Positions 45,686 through 53,746 of a stretch of DNA of 64,000 nt are shown in pieces. The DNA is from Actinomycetes bacterium. GTDB lineage: Bacteria > Actinomycetota > Actinomycetes > Propionibacteriales > Propionibacteriaceae. Made by a program: the position numbers and the translations under genes. The stretch is taken from assembly GCA_023458095.1 (NCBI GenBank), contig JAEXAS010000021.1:62001-126000 (forward strand), in the 5' to 3' direction. The notes under the pieces were generated by a model. That model saw only the letters and a program-made list of their open reading frames with translations. It made no database searches and had not been told where the DNA came from. Position 1 is the stretch's first letter; each line of letters opens with the position of its first letter.

Positions 45686-47140
45686 GTGCAGGAGTTGACC
45701 ACCTCCGAGGTGATTCATTGGGCTGATGCCGAAGTACGCCTGGAGCGCGACGGGTCACTAATGCGCGTGGTGCGTGGGCGTCATCTGGTGGTTGAACTCG
45801 GCTGGGTGAACGCGGGCACGTCTGAGCCTTCCCTGGTCACCGACGACGAGGTTGAGCATTCCCTGGTCACTGATGCCGGACGCCTGCTGCAGCGCGCTGC
45901 GATCAACGATGGCTGGCGCAATCGCTGGGTGCTGGTGCGTGACCATGACGGCTCGGTGCAGGTCGAGGAGCGCATTCGGCTGCGTCCGGGACCGGAATAC
46001 GCGCTGTGGAGTTGGGACAGCGGAGTGAGTGCGACCCTGGTGGTCGCCCCGGCGCATGCTGCCGGACCGGTCTTGGCGTTCCGGCTGGAGCAGGGCTACC
46101 TCGAACTGGCCGACGATCCGCAGGAGTCCAGCGCCTGGGTGGAGTATCTGGTCGCCCCGGTGGGCACAGTGCTGGAGACCGGGGATCGGATGGTGACGGT
46201 GCTGGCCGGGCATTGGTACGCCGCACTGGACGACGTTGAACCCCGGCTGCCCCCGTGGTCGCTGGAGACCCAACTCGACGAGGGGGTGCCCTGGGTCGCC
46301 GATCTGGCCGACTGCGGCATCGAGGTGCCGGCCGATGTGACGATGGACTATGTCGACGGGCAGGTGTCGATCGAGGGTCCGCCGGGGACGCATCGCATCG
46401 CGGTCACGAATGCGCGCGGCCTGAGCCTGATCGATCTGGAGTGGGTGCCCCAATTGGAGGTGGCGCTGCACAAAGTGGTGGACGCCGTCCTGGCCCGTCC
46501 GGGACCTGCCACGGCCGCCGAAGCCTTCTGCGTGCAGATGGCCGCCGATCGCCATGCGGTGTGGCTGGGCCGCGCCGGCCATGACCTGCTGGACGTCGTC
46601 GACTGGGAATCGACCGATTCGCTGTTCGCAGCGGCATTCGCCCTGATTCGCGGACGCGCCCTGGGGGAGGGTGCGCTGGTCTCGGATGCCTTGCGCTGGC
46701 TGGCTCGCCGTCCGGTGGGCGTGGGGTATGGGCGGGTGGTGATGGCCGGCTTCTTGGCGTCGGTCAGTGTCGGCTTGGACGCCCAGTCCCGCTGCCTGGA
46801 GATGCTCAGCCGCCCCGCCGTGGGACGCACCGCAGCCCTGGAGAGTTCGCTGCTGCACTACCGCAGCGCCGATTTCGGAGCGGCCGAACTGGCCGGGGTG
46901 GCCAACCGGCTGGGCGGATTGATTCCGGGCGAGCCGCCTTTGATGACCTGGGAGCAGATCGCCGAGTTGGTCGGCCTGTTGGAGCTGTGTCCGCCGGAGT
47001 GGCCGCATGCGTCCCACTACGCCCAGGTGGCCGCGAAGGCTCGCGGGAAGATCCTGTGCGCCTACCTCGATGGAGTGATCGTTGACGCTGAGCCGCTGGC
47101 CTGGTTGCTGCTCACCCCCGAGCTCAGCGCAACAGCCTGA
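45686..47140 (+). CDS. Hypothetical 484-aa protein
   Basis: Soluble protein without signal peptide or TM. The first about 260 residues are beta-strand rich and acidic (for example VEERIRLRPGPEYALWSWDSGVSATLVV), resembling a jelly-roll or carbohydrate-binding-like layout. The rest is helical (from about residue 270), with repeated Ala/Leu helices as in alpha-alpha toroid or HEAT-like folds. That order recalls some glycan-processing enzymes, but no catalytic motif is recognised. GTG start, divergent from pepN; followed by tRNA-Pro. Confidence 0.65.
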   Translation: MQELTTSEVIHWADAEVRLERDGSLMRVVRGRHLVVELGWVNAGTSEPSLVTDDEVEHSLVTDAGRLLQRAAINDGWRNRWVLVRDHDGSVQVEERIRLRPGPEYALWSWDSGVSATLVVAPAHAAGPVLAFRLEQGYLELADDPQESSAWVEYLVAPVGTVLETGDRMVTVLAGHWYAALDDVEPRLPPWSLETQLDEGVPWVADLADCGIEVPADVTMDYVDGQVSIEGPPGTHRIAVTNARGLSLIDLEWVPQLEVALHKVVDAVLARPGPATAAEAFCVQMAADRHAVWLGRAGHDLLDVVDWESTDSLFAAAFALIRGRALGEGALVSDALRWLARRPVGVGYGRVVMAGFLASVSVGLDAQSRCLEMLSRPAVGRTAALESSLLHYRSADFGAAELAGVANRLGGLIPGEPPLMTWEQIAELVGLLELCPPEWPHASHYAQVAAKARGKILCAYLDGVIVDAEPLAWLLLTPELSATA

Positions 47141-47184
47141 GTTGGTGGCCACCGGCTGCGGGCCGTAGACTCTCGGCGGTTAGC

Positions 47185-47260
47185 CGGGGCGTAGCGTAGT
47201 GGCTAGCGCGCCTGCTTTGGGAGCAGGAGATCGCAGGTTCGAGTCCTGTCGCCCCGACCA
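47185..47260 (+). tRNA. tRNA-Pro (anticodon UGG), CCA encoded
   Basis: Acceptor arms CGGGGCG/CGCCCCG pair fully. The anticodon stem CCTGC/GCAGG encloses the loop TTTGGGA, giving anticodon TGG. T-arm GCAGG-TTCGAGT-CCTGT. The discriminator A is followed by an encoded CCA (47258-47260). A terminator hairpin lies 53 bp downstream. Confidence 0.96.
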
Positions 47261-47264
47261 TTGT

Positions 47265-47310
47265 GATGAGTCGCGACATCGGTTACAGATGAGTCGCGCC
47301 ATCGGTGTCA
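47265..47310. repeat. 23-bp direct repeat (two copies) after tRNA-Pro
   Basis: GATGAGTCGCG(A/C)CATCGGT followed by TACA or GTCA, repeated head to tail (47265-47287, 47288-47310) with three differences. Motifs of this kind occur at the ends of IS481/IS3-like elements in actinobacteria, so it may be a transposon-end remnant; no transposase is nearby. Confidence 0.6.
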
Positions 47311-47313
47311 GTT

Positions 47314-47342
47314 GGAGCTCGGCCATCGGCCGGGCTCCTTTT
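47314..47342 (+). terminator. Rho-independent terminator for tRNA-Pro
   Basis: GGAGC-T-CGGCC-ATC-GGCCG-G-GCTCC followed by TTTT: an 11-bp stem (one T-G pair), a 3-nt loop and a T-run, the clearest intrinsic terminator outside the PTS leader. Confidence 0.85.
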
Positions 47343-47494
47343 GCGTGTTTGGCCAGTAGTTGCGGTCGGGGTTGGTGGTGTGGGTGGCCAAGATTTCGCC
47401 GTTGATGCATCAGGCCTCTGCAGTCGAGATATCGAGTCGGTGGGGCCACTTCACTTAGGCTCGGACCGAACAGCCTTGTGGAACGGAGCGCTTG

Positions 47495-48082
47495 ATGCGG
47501 CAAGAAGGCGTGGTTACGCGGTGGGAAGACGCTCGCGGCTTCGGCTTTGTGACCCCCGCTGCTGGCGGATCGCAGTTCTTCCTGCACATCAGCGAACTGC
47601 CCCAAGGCGCGCCCCGTCCGGTGGTCGGCGACGTTGTGACCTTTCAGCCCGGGCGGGACGGTCAGAACCGGCCGCGCGCATTACAGGTGCAATACCGCGC
47701 TTCAGAACGCCGAACCTCGATCGAGGGTGGGGTGTGGGCAGCGACCATCGTCGGGGTCGTGTTCTACGCCGTGCTCGGCGTCTTGACCGTGCTCAGGCTG
47801 CTTCCCGGCGCAGCCATCGCGCTCTCGGGGCTGGCGAGCGTGGCGGTGTTCATGCTGTACCGGGCCGACAAGTCCGCCGCGACTCGTGGGGCGTGGCGTA
47901 TCAGCGAATCGACGCTTCACTTGGTGTCGCTGTTGGGCGGCTGGCCTGGTGCGCTCCTCGCTCAGCAGGTGTATCGCCACAAGACGCGCAAGCAATCATT
48001 TCAGGCGGTGTTCTGGGTAACCGTTGTGGTCAACGGCGCGATGTTGGCATGGCTGACGATCGCCCAGCCAATTCCTATCTGA
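47495..48082 (+). CDS. Cold-shock domain / DUF1294 membrane protein
   Basis: A 195-aa fusion. The N-terminal cold-shock-like OB fold (about residues 1-65, GVVTRWEDARGFGFVTP and FFLHISELP) keeps RNP1-like GFGFV. The C-terminal DUF1294 part has three or four TM helices (about residues 75-190) with the LHLVSLLGGWPGALLAQQVYRHK motif. ATG 47495 has GGAG 6 nt upstream. The function of this fusion family is not established; it may couple nucleic-acid binding to the membrane. Confidence 0.88.
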   Translation: MRQEGVVTRWEDARGFGFVTPAAGGSQFFLHISELPQGAPRPVVGDVVTFQPGRDGQNRPRALQVQYRASERRTSIEGGVWAATIVGVVFYAVLGVLTVLRLLPGAAIALSGLASVAVFMLYRADKSAATRGAWRISESTLHLVSLLGGWPGALLAQQVYRHKTRKQSFQAVFWVTVVVNGAMLAWLTIAQPIPI

Positions 48083-48129
48083 CCTGGAGCCTTCCCGGTT
48101 CGTCGTGAGCCGCCGCGGGCATGGCCTAC

Positions 48130-48255
48130 CTAGGTGGCGATGATGTCGAGGAGGGATTTCGGTCCGGCGGAGTCATCGGCGTTGCGGGTGTAGAGGCGGG
48201 CGCCGTAAGCGTGGGCGGTGGCGGCGATGGTGGCGCCGCCATTGTTCAGGGCTCA
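48130..48255 (-). pseudogene. C-terminal remnant of a PIN-domain (VapC-like) toxin
   Basis: Minus-strand translation reads ALNNGGATIAATAHAYGA then RLYTRNADDSAG to a TAG stop. This fits the end of PIN-domain RNases (IAATA...LYTRNxxD). An in-frame TGA stands just before it, and the first two-thirds of the gene, with the other acidic residues and any antitoxin, is absent. The rest of the gap 48083-48411 shows nothing recognisable. Confidence 0.6.
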
Positions 48256-48411
48256 AGCGAGGTCTACCACGACCCGTCCAACCACTGGCCGCAAGCACGA
48301 AAGGTGCCATCCCTCCGCACACCGCACATCGCACCAATACGCCCTTGCCGCGCGCCCCTGATCGCTGCACGATGGCGAGGGAGGCGAAGTCCGCCATCTG
48401 AGAGGTGTGCG

Positions 48412-48693
48412 ATGTCCTACCAGGCCTACCTTGATGCGATCGAGCGAAAGACCGGTCGTACGCCCCGGCAACTTCTTGATGAAGCTGCCGACCGCGGCTA
48501 CAGTCCGACCACCAAGGCGGCCGAGTTCGTCGCCTGGCTCGCTGAGGAGTACGGCCTCGGGCGTGGCCACGCGATGGCGCTGTACGGGGTGCTCAAGAAC
48601 GGTCCGACCGTCCCGATCAAACACGTGGGCTCGACCGGGGTCCACCGTGACGAGGTCGAGGAACTCCGACTGGACGGCATCGCGGCCCGCTAG
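48412..48693 (+). CDS. DUF4287 domain protein
   Basis: A 93-aa protein with the DUF4287 layout: YQAYLDAIERKTGRTPRQLLDEA, then KAAEFVAWLAEEYGLGRGHAMALYGVLKNGP. These small proteins often sit beside DUF5655 or transport-associated genes; function unknown. ATG 48412 with GAGAGG upstream. It is 25 bp before arr and probably co-transcribed. Confidence 0.85.
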   Translation: MSYQAYLDAIERKTGRTPRQLLDEAADRGYSPTTKAAEFVAWLAEEYGLGRGHAMALYGVLKNGPTVPIKHVGSTGVHRDEVEELRLDGIAAR

Positions 48694-48718
48694 CGACGTC
48701 ACTGGCGAGGAGACCCCC

Positions 48719-49177
48719 ATGAGCGCCCCCGATACCCACATGCCCGTCACCTATGAGAACTGTTCGGAGGTCGCCGGGCCGTTCTACCACGGCACGAAAT
48801 ATGCCCTTGAGGTCGGCAGCGAACTGGTGGCGGGCTTCGGCTCGAACTTTCAGCAGGACCGGGTTTCCAACAACATCTACTTCAGCGCCCTGGTGGAGAC
48901 CGCGGCCTGGGGCGCCGAACTAGCCACGGCGCTGGCCGGCAGTGCCGAGCGCGGACACATCTATCAGGTTGTGCCCACCGGTCCGTTCGAGGATGACCCC
49001 AATGTCACCAACAAACGGTTCCCCGGAAACCCGACCCAGTCCTACCGAACCAAACAGCCGCTACGGGTGGTCGCTGAGCTCACCGATTGGCCAGGCCACG
49101 ACCCCGAAACGCTCAAGGGCATGCTTGACCACCTTTCCCAACTCCGGGCGCAAGGTCTGGATGTCATCGAGGACTAG
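48719..49177 (+). CDS. arr: Rifamycin ADP-ribosyltransferase
   Basis: A 152-aa Arr enzyme that transfers ADP-ribose from NAD+ to the C23 hydroxyl of rifamycins, inactivating them. Family blocks are clear: YENCSEVAGPFYHGTK (H24), NNIYFSALVETAAWGAEL (Y54), PTGPFEDDPNVT (D92/D93) and KRFPGNPTQSYR. ATG 48719 has AGGAG 6 nt upstream. Arr occurs on actinobacterial chromosomes and on resistance integrons; the setting here (tRNA, PIN and repeat remnants) suggests an accessory gene. Predicts rifampicin tolerance if expressed. Confidence 0.95.
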   Translation: MSAPDTHMPVTYENCSEVAGPFYHGTKYALEVGSELVAGFGSNFQQDRVSNNIYFSALVETAAWGAELATALAGSAERGHIYQVVPTGPFEDDPNVTNKRFPGNPTQSYRTKQPLRVVAELTDWPGHDPETLKGMLDHLSQLRAQGLDVIED

Positions 49178-49226
49178 TGCGCGCGACGGTCGGAAGGCCG
49201 AAGCAATGGGGCCGGCCTGAGCTGTT

Positions 49227-49319
49227 TTGAGAGGAATCGTGCCAACGCGGCACCAAAAGGCCCGCCGCAGCCCCTTTTTAGCCGTTCCCGACGCAAATCC
49301 TCTCAAGTTCTTGGTGCCG
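49227..49319. repeat. Two interleaved 9-bp inverted repeats
   Basis: TTGAGAGGA (49227-49235) pairs with TCCTCTCAA (49298-49306), and CGGCACCAA (49248-49256) with TTGGTGCCG (49311-49319). The order A-B-A'-B' is that of a pseudoknot. Local hairpins also exist (GTGCC-5nt-GGCAC at 49239-49253; GGTGCC-GA-GGCACC at 49313-49326). It could be a structured RNA or a mobile-element remnant in the 205-bp gap after arr. Confidence 0.55.
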
Positions 49320-49382
49320 AGGCACCGCAAGGGTGGCGAGCACCCAGCGGTCGCTGTGCGTCTGCCACGCGATCAGAAGCCC

Positions 49383-50438
49383 TCACACCGCGGCAGTCGA
49401 CCCGCGCTCAATGACTTGCCCCCGCAGCCAAATCTGCTCGGGGGCCGCTTTCGGGTTCTCCAAGGCCACCATGAGCGCCCGGACGGTGGCTGCGGCGATG
49501 TCTTCCAGGGGCTGACGCAAGGTGGTGAGCGGGGGAGTGACGTAGCGGGCCAACTCCAAGTCGTCGAAGCCGGTGACCGAGCAGTCCTCAGGCACACGAA
49601 GGCCCGTCTCGGTGAGTGCTCGAATCGCGCCGACGGCCACCGCGTCGCAGGTCGAGACCAGTGCGGTGAAGTCCGCCCCCGATTCGGAGAGGTGACGTTT
49701 CACCGACTGGTAGCCGTTGGTCATGCTGTAGACGTTCAAGGGCAGCGCCGGCGCCATCAGCAGGCCGGGATCAGGCTCGATGCCGGCCTCGCGCAGGGCC
49801 TTCTCATAGCCGGCCACCCGCAGCGCCCAGACCTGCTGGGCATCGCCGCGCGCACCGTCGGAGACGTAGGCGATGCGACGGTGGCCCAGCTCGATGAGGC
49901 GTTGGGTCAACGTATACGTGCCGCCCAGATCGTCGACCGAAACCGACGAGTGCCCCCAGGCTGAGCGGGCGAAATCGGCAGTCGTGCAGAAGACCATCGG
50001 CACATCCAGCCGGGCCAGCCGCTCGCCGAGCTTGGCGTGGTCCTCGGCCTGCACTCCGTAGCGTCCGAGGAAGATCACCCCGTCGAACTTTCGATCGTTG
50101 ACGATTCGGGCCACCGTCTCAGCATGCGCGCTGCCTTCGGCGATGTGGCTGAGCACCAGGCCGTAGCCGCGCTCCTCCAAGGCCGCCTCCAGCAGTCCAT
50201 GCAGTTGCAGCAGCAGCGGACTGATCTCGCCTTGAGTGATCACCGCGATCGCATGGGTACTGGAGATCTTGAGGCTGCGCGCACTGGTGTTGGGTTCGTA
50301 GCCATACTTGCGCGCCGCAGCCAGCACCCGCTCCCGGGTCTCAGGGTTGACGTCGGAGCGGTCGTTCATGGCGCGCGACACCGTGCTGACCGCGACTCCG
50401 CAGATTTCTGCGAGTTGCTTGATCGTGATCTGTGCCAT
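49383..50438 (-). CDS. LacI-family regulator of the alpha-glucoside locus
   Basis: A 351-aa regulator. The HTH begins ITIKQLAEICGVAVSTVSRAMNDRSDVNPETRERV, followed by the sugar-binding core with GVIFLGRYG and VTGFDDLELARYV. ATG 50438 is chosen (GTG 50456 lies upstream). It follows the permease genes on the same strand. Two palindromes with central CG at 53659 and 54476 are its likely operators, so it probably responds to the imported glucoside. Confidence 0.9.
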   Translation of the reverse strand: MAQITIKQLAEICGVAVSTVSRAMNDRSDVNPETRERVLAAARKYGYEPNTSARSLKISSTHAIAVITQGEISPLLLQLHGLLEAALEERGYGLVLSHIAEGSAHAETVARIVNDRKFDGVIFLGRYGVQAEDHAKLGERLARLDVPMVFCTTADFARSAWGHSSVSVDDLGGTYTLTQRLIELGHRRIAYVSDGARGDAQQVWALRVAGYEKALREAGIEPDPGLLMAPALPLNVYSMTNGYQSVKRHLSESGADFTALVSTCDAVAVGAIRALTETGLRVPEDCSVTGFDDLELARYVTPPLTTLRQPLEDIAAATVRALMVALENPKAAPEQIWLRGQVIERGSTAAV

Positions 50439-50490
50439 GAATCGTCTGTCTCTCACCTGATGCGCGCCGCCACTGGGCCGACGTACTATC

Positions 50491-51324
50491 TCATCCCTTC
50501 ACAGCGCCCGCGACCACGCCACGAATGATGTGCTTCTGGCTGGTCAGGTAGAAGATGATGACCGGGATCATCGCCAACACCAGGACGCCCATCATGGCGC
50601 CCATATCCACCGCGCCGTAGCCGCCTTTGAGGTACTGAACCGCAATCGGCAACGTCGAGTACTTGGTGCGATCCAAGCTCAAGTACGGCAGCAGGTAGTC
50701 GTTCCACAGCCACATCACTTCCAGGATCGCCACGGTCACCATGCTGGGCTTCATCACCGGCACGATGACGGTGAAGAAGGTACGCACCGGTCCGCAGCCG
50801 TCGATGAGGGCTGCTTCGTCCAGCTCGACCGGAATGCCCTTCACGAACCCGGTGAAGATGAAAACCGCCAACCCTGCGCCAAAGCCCAGATAGATGATCC
50901 ACAACCCCCAGGGGGTGTTCAGGCCGAGCCGATCGGTGATCCACGACAGGGTGAACATCACCATCTGGAAGGGCACGATCAGGTTCAGCATGAAGGCGGC
51001 CAGCAGCATCTTGGCGTAGCGACTGTTCACCCGCACGATCCACCAGGCCGCCATCGAGGTGCACAGCAGAATCAGCGCGGTCGCCCCCAGAGTGATCACC
51101 AATGACCATCCGAAAGCCGGAAAGAAGCCCGACTTGGCGACGCCGCGCAGGTAGTTGTCGAAACCTACGAAGGTCTCCGCGTTCGGCAGCGAGAACGGAT
51201 CATCGGAGATGTAAACCTCGCCCTTGAACGAGTTGATGAACACCAAAACGATCGGATAGATGTAGGCCAGCGAGACCAGCGAGAAGATCACCGTCCATAG
51301 CTTCGGCCGCTGAATATCGGTCAT
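50491..51324 (-). CDS. ABC sugar transporter permease (MalG-type)
   Basis: A 277-aa permease with six TM helices and the EAA loop ELDEAALIDGCGPVRTFFTVIVP that contacts the ATPase. The ATG overlaps the stop of the other permease by 4 bp. No ATPase gene is present in the locus, which is normal for actinobacterial sugar importers that share one MsiK-type ATPase. Confidence 0.92.
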   Translation of the reverse strand: MTDIQRPKLWTVIFSLVSLAYIYPIVLVFINSFKGEVYISDDPFSLPNAETFVGFDNYLRGVAKSGFFPAFGWSLVITLGATALILLCTSMAAWWIVRVNSRYAKMLLAAFMLNLIVPFQMVMFTLSWITDRLGLNTPWGLWIIYLGFGAGLAVFIFTGFVKGIPVELDEAALIDGCGPVRTFFTVIVPVMKPSMVTVAILEVMWLWNDYLLPYLSLDRTKYSTLPIAVQYLKGGYGAVDMGAMMGVLVLAMIPVIIFYLTSQKHIIRGVVAGAVKG

Positions 51325-52163
51325 GCGACGGTCTCCCTCAGCCGGGTGTAGCGGTTCTGGACGAAGGCGATCACCGACACGATGATCATGAACACCACGG
51401 CCTCGGCCTGGCCGACGCCTTCGAAGTTCGTTCGCCCGTAGGCGGTGTTGTAGATATTCAACGCCAGCAACTCCGACAGCCGGTTGGGTGCGCCATTGGT
51501 GAGCGCCAGGTTCTGGTCGAACATCTTGAAGCCATTGGTCAAGGTGAGGAAGGTGCACACCGTGATCGCCGGCATGACCAGCGGAATGGTGATCCGCCAC
51601 AGGATTTTGGCGTTGGACGCACCGTCCACGCGGGCGGCCTCGATGACGTCCTCGGGAATCGACTGCAGTCCAGCGATGTAGATCACCATCATGTAGCCGA
51701 TCTGTTGCCAACTCAGCAGCATGACCATGCCCCAGAAGCCGTAGGTCTCCGAATAGGTGATTGAGCGCTGCCACCAGGCCAGGACGCCGTTGAGCAGCAG
51801 CAGCCACACATAGCCCAGCACGATGCCGCCGATCAGGTTCGGCATGAAGAACACCGAGCGGAACAGGTCGCGGCCCTTGATGGCCTTGGTGAGCAGATAG
51901 GCGATGGCGAAGGCGATCACATTGATCGCGATGGTGGTGATCACTGCGAAGGCGGTGGTGTACCACAGCGAATGCAGGAAGTAGTCGTCCTCGAGGATCT
52001 TGGCGTAGTTGCTGAAGCCGATCCATTTGGCGCTGGTCACCACATGAAAGCGGGTGAACGAGAGATAGATCCCGAACACGAACGGGACGACGAAGCCGAT
52101 CAGAAAGGCGAGAACTGTGGGGCCGGTGAACAGCCAGCCCCATCTGCTCGTGGTCTTGCGCAC
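51321..52163 (-). CDS. ABC sugar transporter permease (MalF-type)
   Basis: A 280-aa permease with six TM helices. The N-terminal GWLFTGPTVLAFLIGFVVPF and the EAA loop DVIEAARVDGASNAKILWRITIP mark the MalF/UgpA group. GTG start with GAGGAC 8-9 nt upstream. It follows the binding-protein gene by 90 bp. Confidence 0.92.
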   Translation of the reverse strand: MRKTTSRWGWLFTGPTVLAFLIGFVVPFVFGIYLSFTRFHVVTSAKWIGFSNYAKILEDDYFLHSLWYTTAFAVITTIAINVIAFAIAYLLTKAIKGRDLFRSVFFMPNLIGGIVLGYVWLLLLNGVLAWWQRSITYSETYGFWGMVMLLSWQQIGYMMVIYIAGLQSIPEDVIEAARVDGASNAKILWRITIPLVMPAITVCTFLTLTNGFKMFDQNLALTNGAPNRLSELLALNIYNTAYGRTNFEGVGQAEAVVFMIIVSVIAFVQNRYTRLRETVA

Positions 52164-52253
52164 GGTGACACGTCCTCTGCTGTTCGGTGGGTGGGGTCAC
52201 CCGACACGCCTGGCGTCGGGTGACCCCACCGAGGGAGGGTAGGTGAAATCGGC

Positions 52254-53591
52254 TCAGCCGTTGGCGAGCTTGTATTCCTTGGCCCAGTTGTCGACGTACG
52301 CGGTCTTCACCGCGTCCCAGCTACCGGTGCCCTGTGCGTAGGCGAGCATGGCCTGACCCAGGGTGTTCTTCCAGGCCTCGGACGGCATGGTCGTGAAGTT
52401 CCACGACACTGCGGTCTTGCCCGCCTTCTGGTAGGCCTGGTCGGCCAGGGTCAGCGGGTTGGTGCTCTGGTAGTCGCCAAAGGTGTTGAACGGGGTGGTG
52501 AAGCCCATCGTGTTGGCCAGAGCCTGACGGCCCTGATCAGAGGTGATGACCCACTCCAGGAACGCCTTGGTAGCGACCTGATCGGCTTCGGAGGCCTGGG
52601 AGTTGACCACCCAGTAGTTCTCCGAACCGGTGCACAGGCCCTGGTTCTCCTCGCCGGGCGCACCGATGTAGATCGGCAGCATGCCCATGTCGGCGTCCTT
52701 GACCTTCTTGCCCTTGATGTCGTTGTAGGCCCAGGTTCCGTTCTGGTAGAACACCGCCTTGCCCAACGCGAACTCAGAGTTGGCATCGTTGATGGTCTTG
52801 CTGGACAGCAGCTTGCGGTTGGTCGTCGAATCGGTCAGATACAGATCGAAGATGTTCTTGAAGCCAGGCAGGTAGGTGCCCTTGATGCTGGACGGCTGCC
52901 CAACAACGTTGTCGGCTTTGTACTCGTAGTACAGCGGCACATTGGCCAGGTGGGTCTTGAACCGCCAATCCGAGGAGGAGTCGAAGCCGGCCGAGGTGAA
53001 GGCCCCCGCCACGCCCAGCTTGGCCTTGTTGGCCTGGATTCCATCAGCCACGGCCTTGAGCTTGGCGAAGCTGTTGATCTGGTCGACCGAGGTGACGGCC
53101 GCACCGGGAAGCTTCATGTACTTGTCCAGCAGGGCCTTGTTGTAGATGATCCCGTAGGTCTCCATGACGAACGGGACGGCCAGCACCTTGCCGGTGTCAT
53201 CTTTGAGTGCGATCGACTGATCGTTGAGGTCCTTGTAGATCGCGGTGTCACTGAGATCGGCGGCGTAGTCGCTCCAGGTCGCCAGGCCGACAGGGCCATT
53301 CACCTGGAACAGGGTGGGTGGATCGCTCTTGGCCATCTCGGACTTCAGCGTCGTCTCATAGGTTCCCGACGCAGCGGTCTGGACCGTCACCGCGGTGCCG
53401 GTCTCCTTGGTGTACTCGGCAGCCAGGGCCTCCCAGTCCTTGGCTACTTCGGGCTTGAAGTTGAGGTAGTAAACCTTCCCTCCGGTTGCAGAACTGCCAC
53501 CTGATGGCGCGCCGCTGCAGCCGGCCAGCGTGAACGCCAGCGCTGCGGCGAGGCCGAGGCTGGCGACCTTCACAGATGTGGTGAATTTCAT
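52254..53591 (-). CDS. ABC sugar-binding lipoprotein
   Basis: A 445-aa extracellular solute-binding protein, family 1. The signal peptide ends in the lipobox LAGC; the mature part has MalE-like landmarks (FALGKAVFYQNGTWAYNDI, SEADQVATKAFLEWVITSDQGRQ). ATG 53591 is chosen because GGAGG lies 9 nt upstream; the ATG at 53600 abuts it. A LacI operator lies 68 bp before the start. It captures the sugar for the two following permeases, probably an alpha-glucoside judging by the neighbouring GH13 gene. Confidence 0.92.
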   Translation of the reverse strand: MKFTTSVKVASLGLAAALAFTLAGCSGAPSGGSSATGGKVYYLNFKPEVAKDWEALAAEYTKETGTAVTVQTAASGTYETTLKSEMAKSDPPTLFQVNGPVGLATWSDYAADLSDTAIYKDLNDQSIALKDDTGKVLAVPFVMETYGIIYNKALLDKYMKLPGAAVTSVDQINSFAKLKAVADGIQANKAKLGVAGAFTSAGFDSSSDWRFKTHLANVPLYYEYKADNVVGQPSSIKGTYLPGFKNIFDLYLTDSTTNRKLLSSKTINDANSEFALGKAVFYQNGTWAYNDIKGKKVKDADMGMLPIYIGAPGEENQGLCTGSENYWVVNSQASEADQVATKAFLEWVITSDQGRQALANTMGFTTPFNTFGDYQSTNPLTLADQAYQKAGKTAVSWNFTTMPSEAWKNTLGQAMLAYAQGTGSWDAVKTAYVDNWAKEYKLANG

Positions 53592-53658
53592 TGCAGGCAT
53601 CCTCCGTTGGATCACTGTCGGCATCGTTGTGGGGTGCAGATTCCCTGGTGATGCCATG

Positions 53659-53674
53659 CCGGAAACGGTTCCGG
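53659..53674. promoter_or_regulatory. LacI-type operator 1
   Basis: CCGGAAACGGTTCCGG: 16 bp, central CG, 7 of 8 pairs match. It lies upstream of the binding-protein gene and shares its half-site with operator 2 at 54476 (GCCGGA-N-ACG...TTCCGG). Confidence 0.75.
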
Positions 53675-53746
53675 GATGACCTCATGCTAATGACCGGGTT
53701 CGGCAGGTGCAAGGGAATGTCGTCCAGTTATCAAACCGTTACCGCC

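Noticed and set aside
47265..47342. Intact insertion sequence next to tRNA-Pro
   Set aside because: Only a 23-bp direct repeat is seen; there is no transposase frame and no matching far end.
47265..49400. Integrative element with att duplicates of the tRNA 3' end
   Set aside because: No second copy of the tRNA-Pro 3' sequence and no integrase gene were found in the patch.
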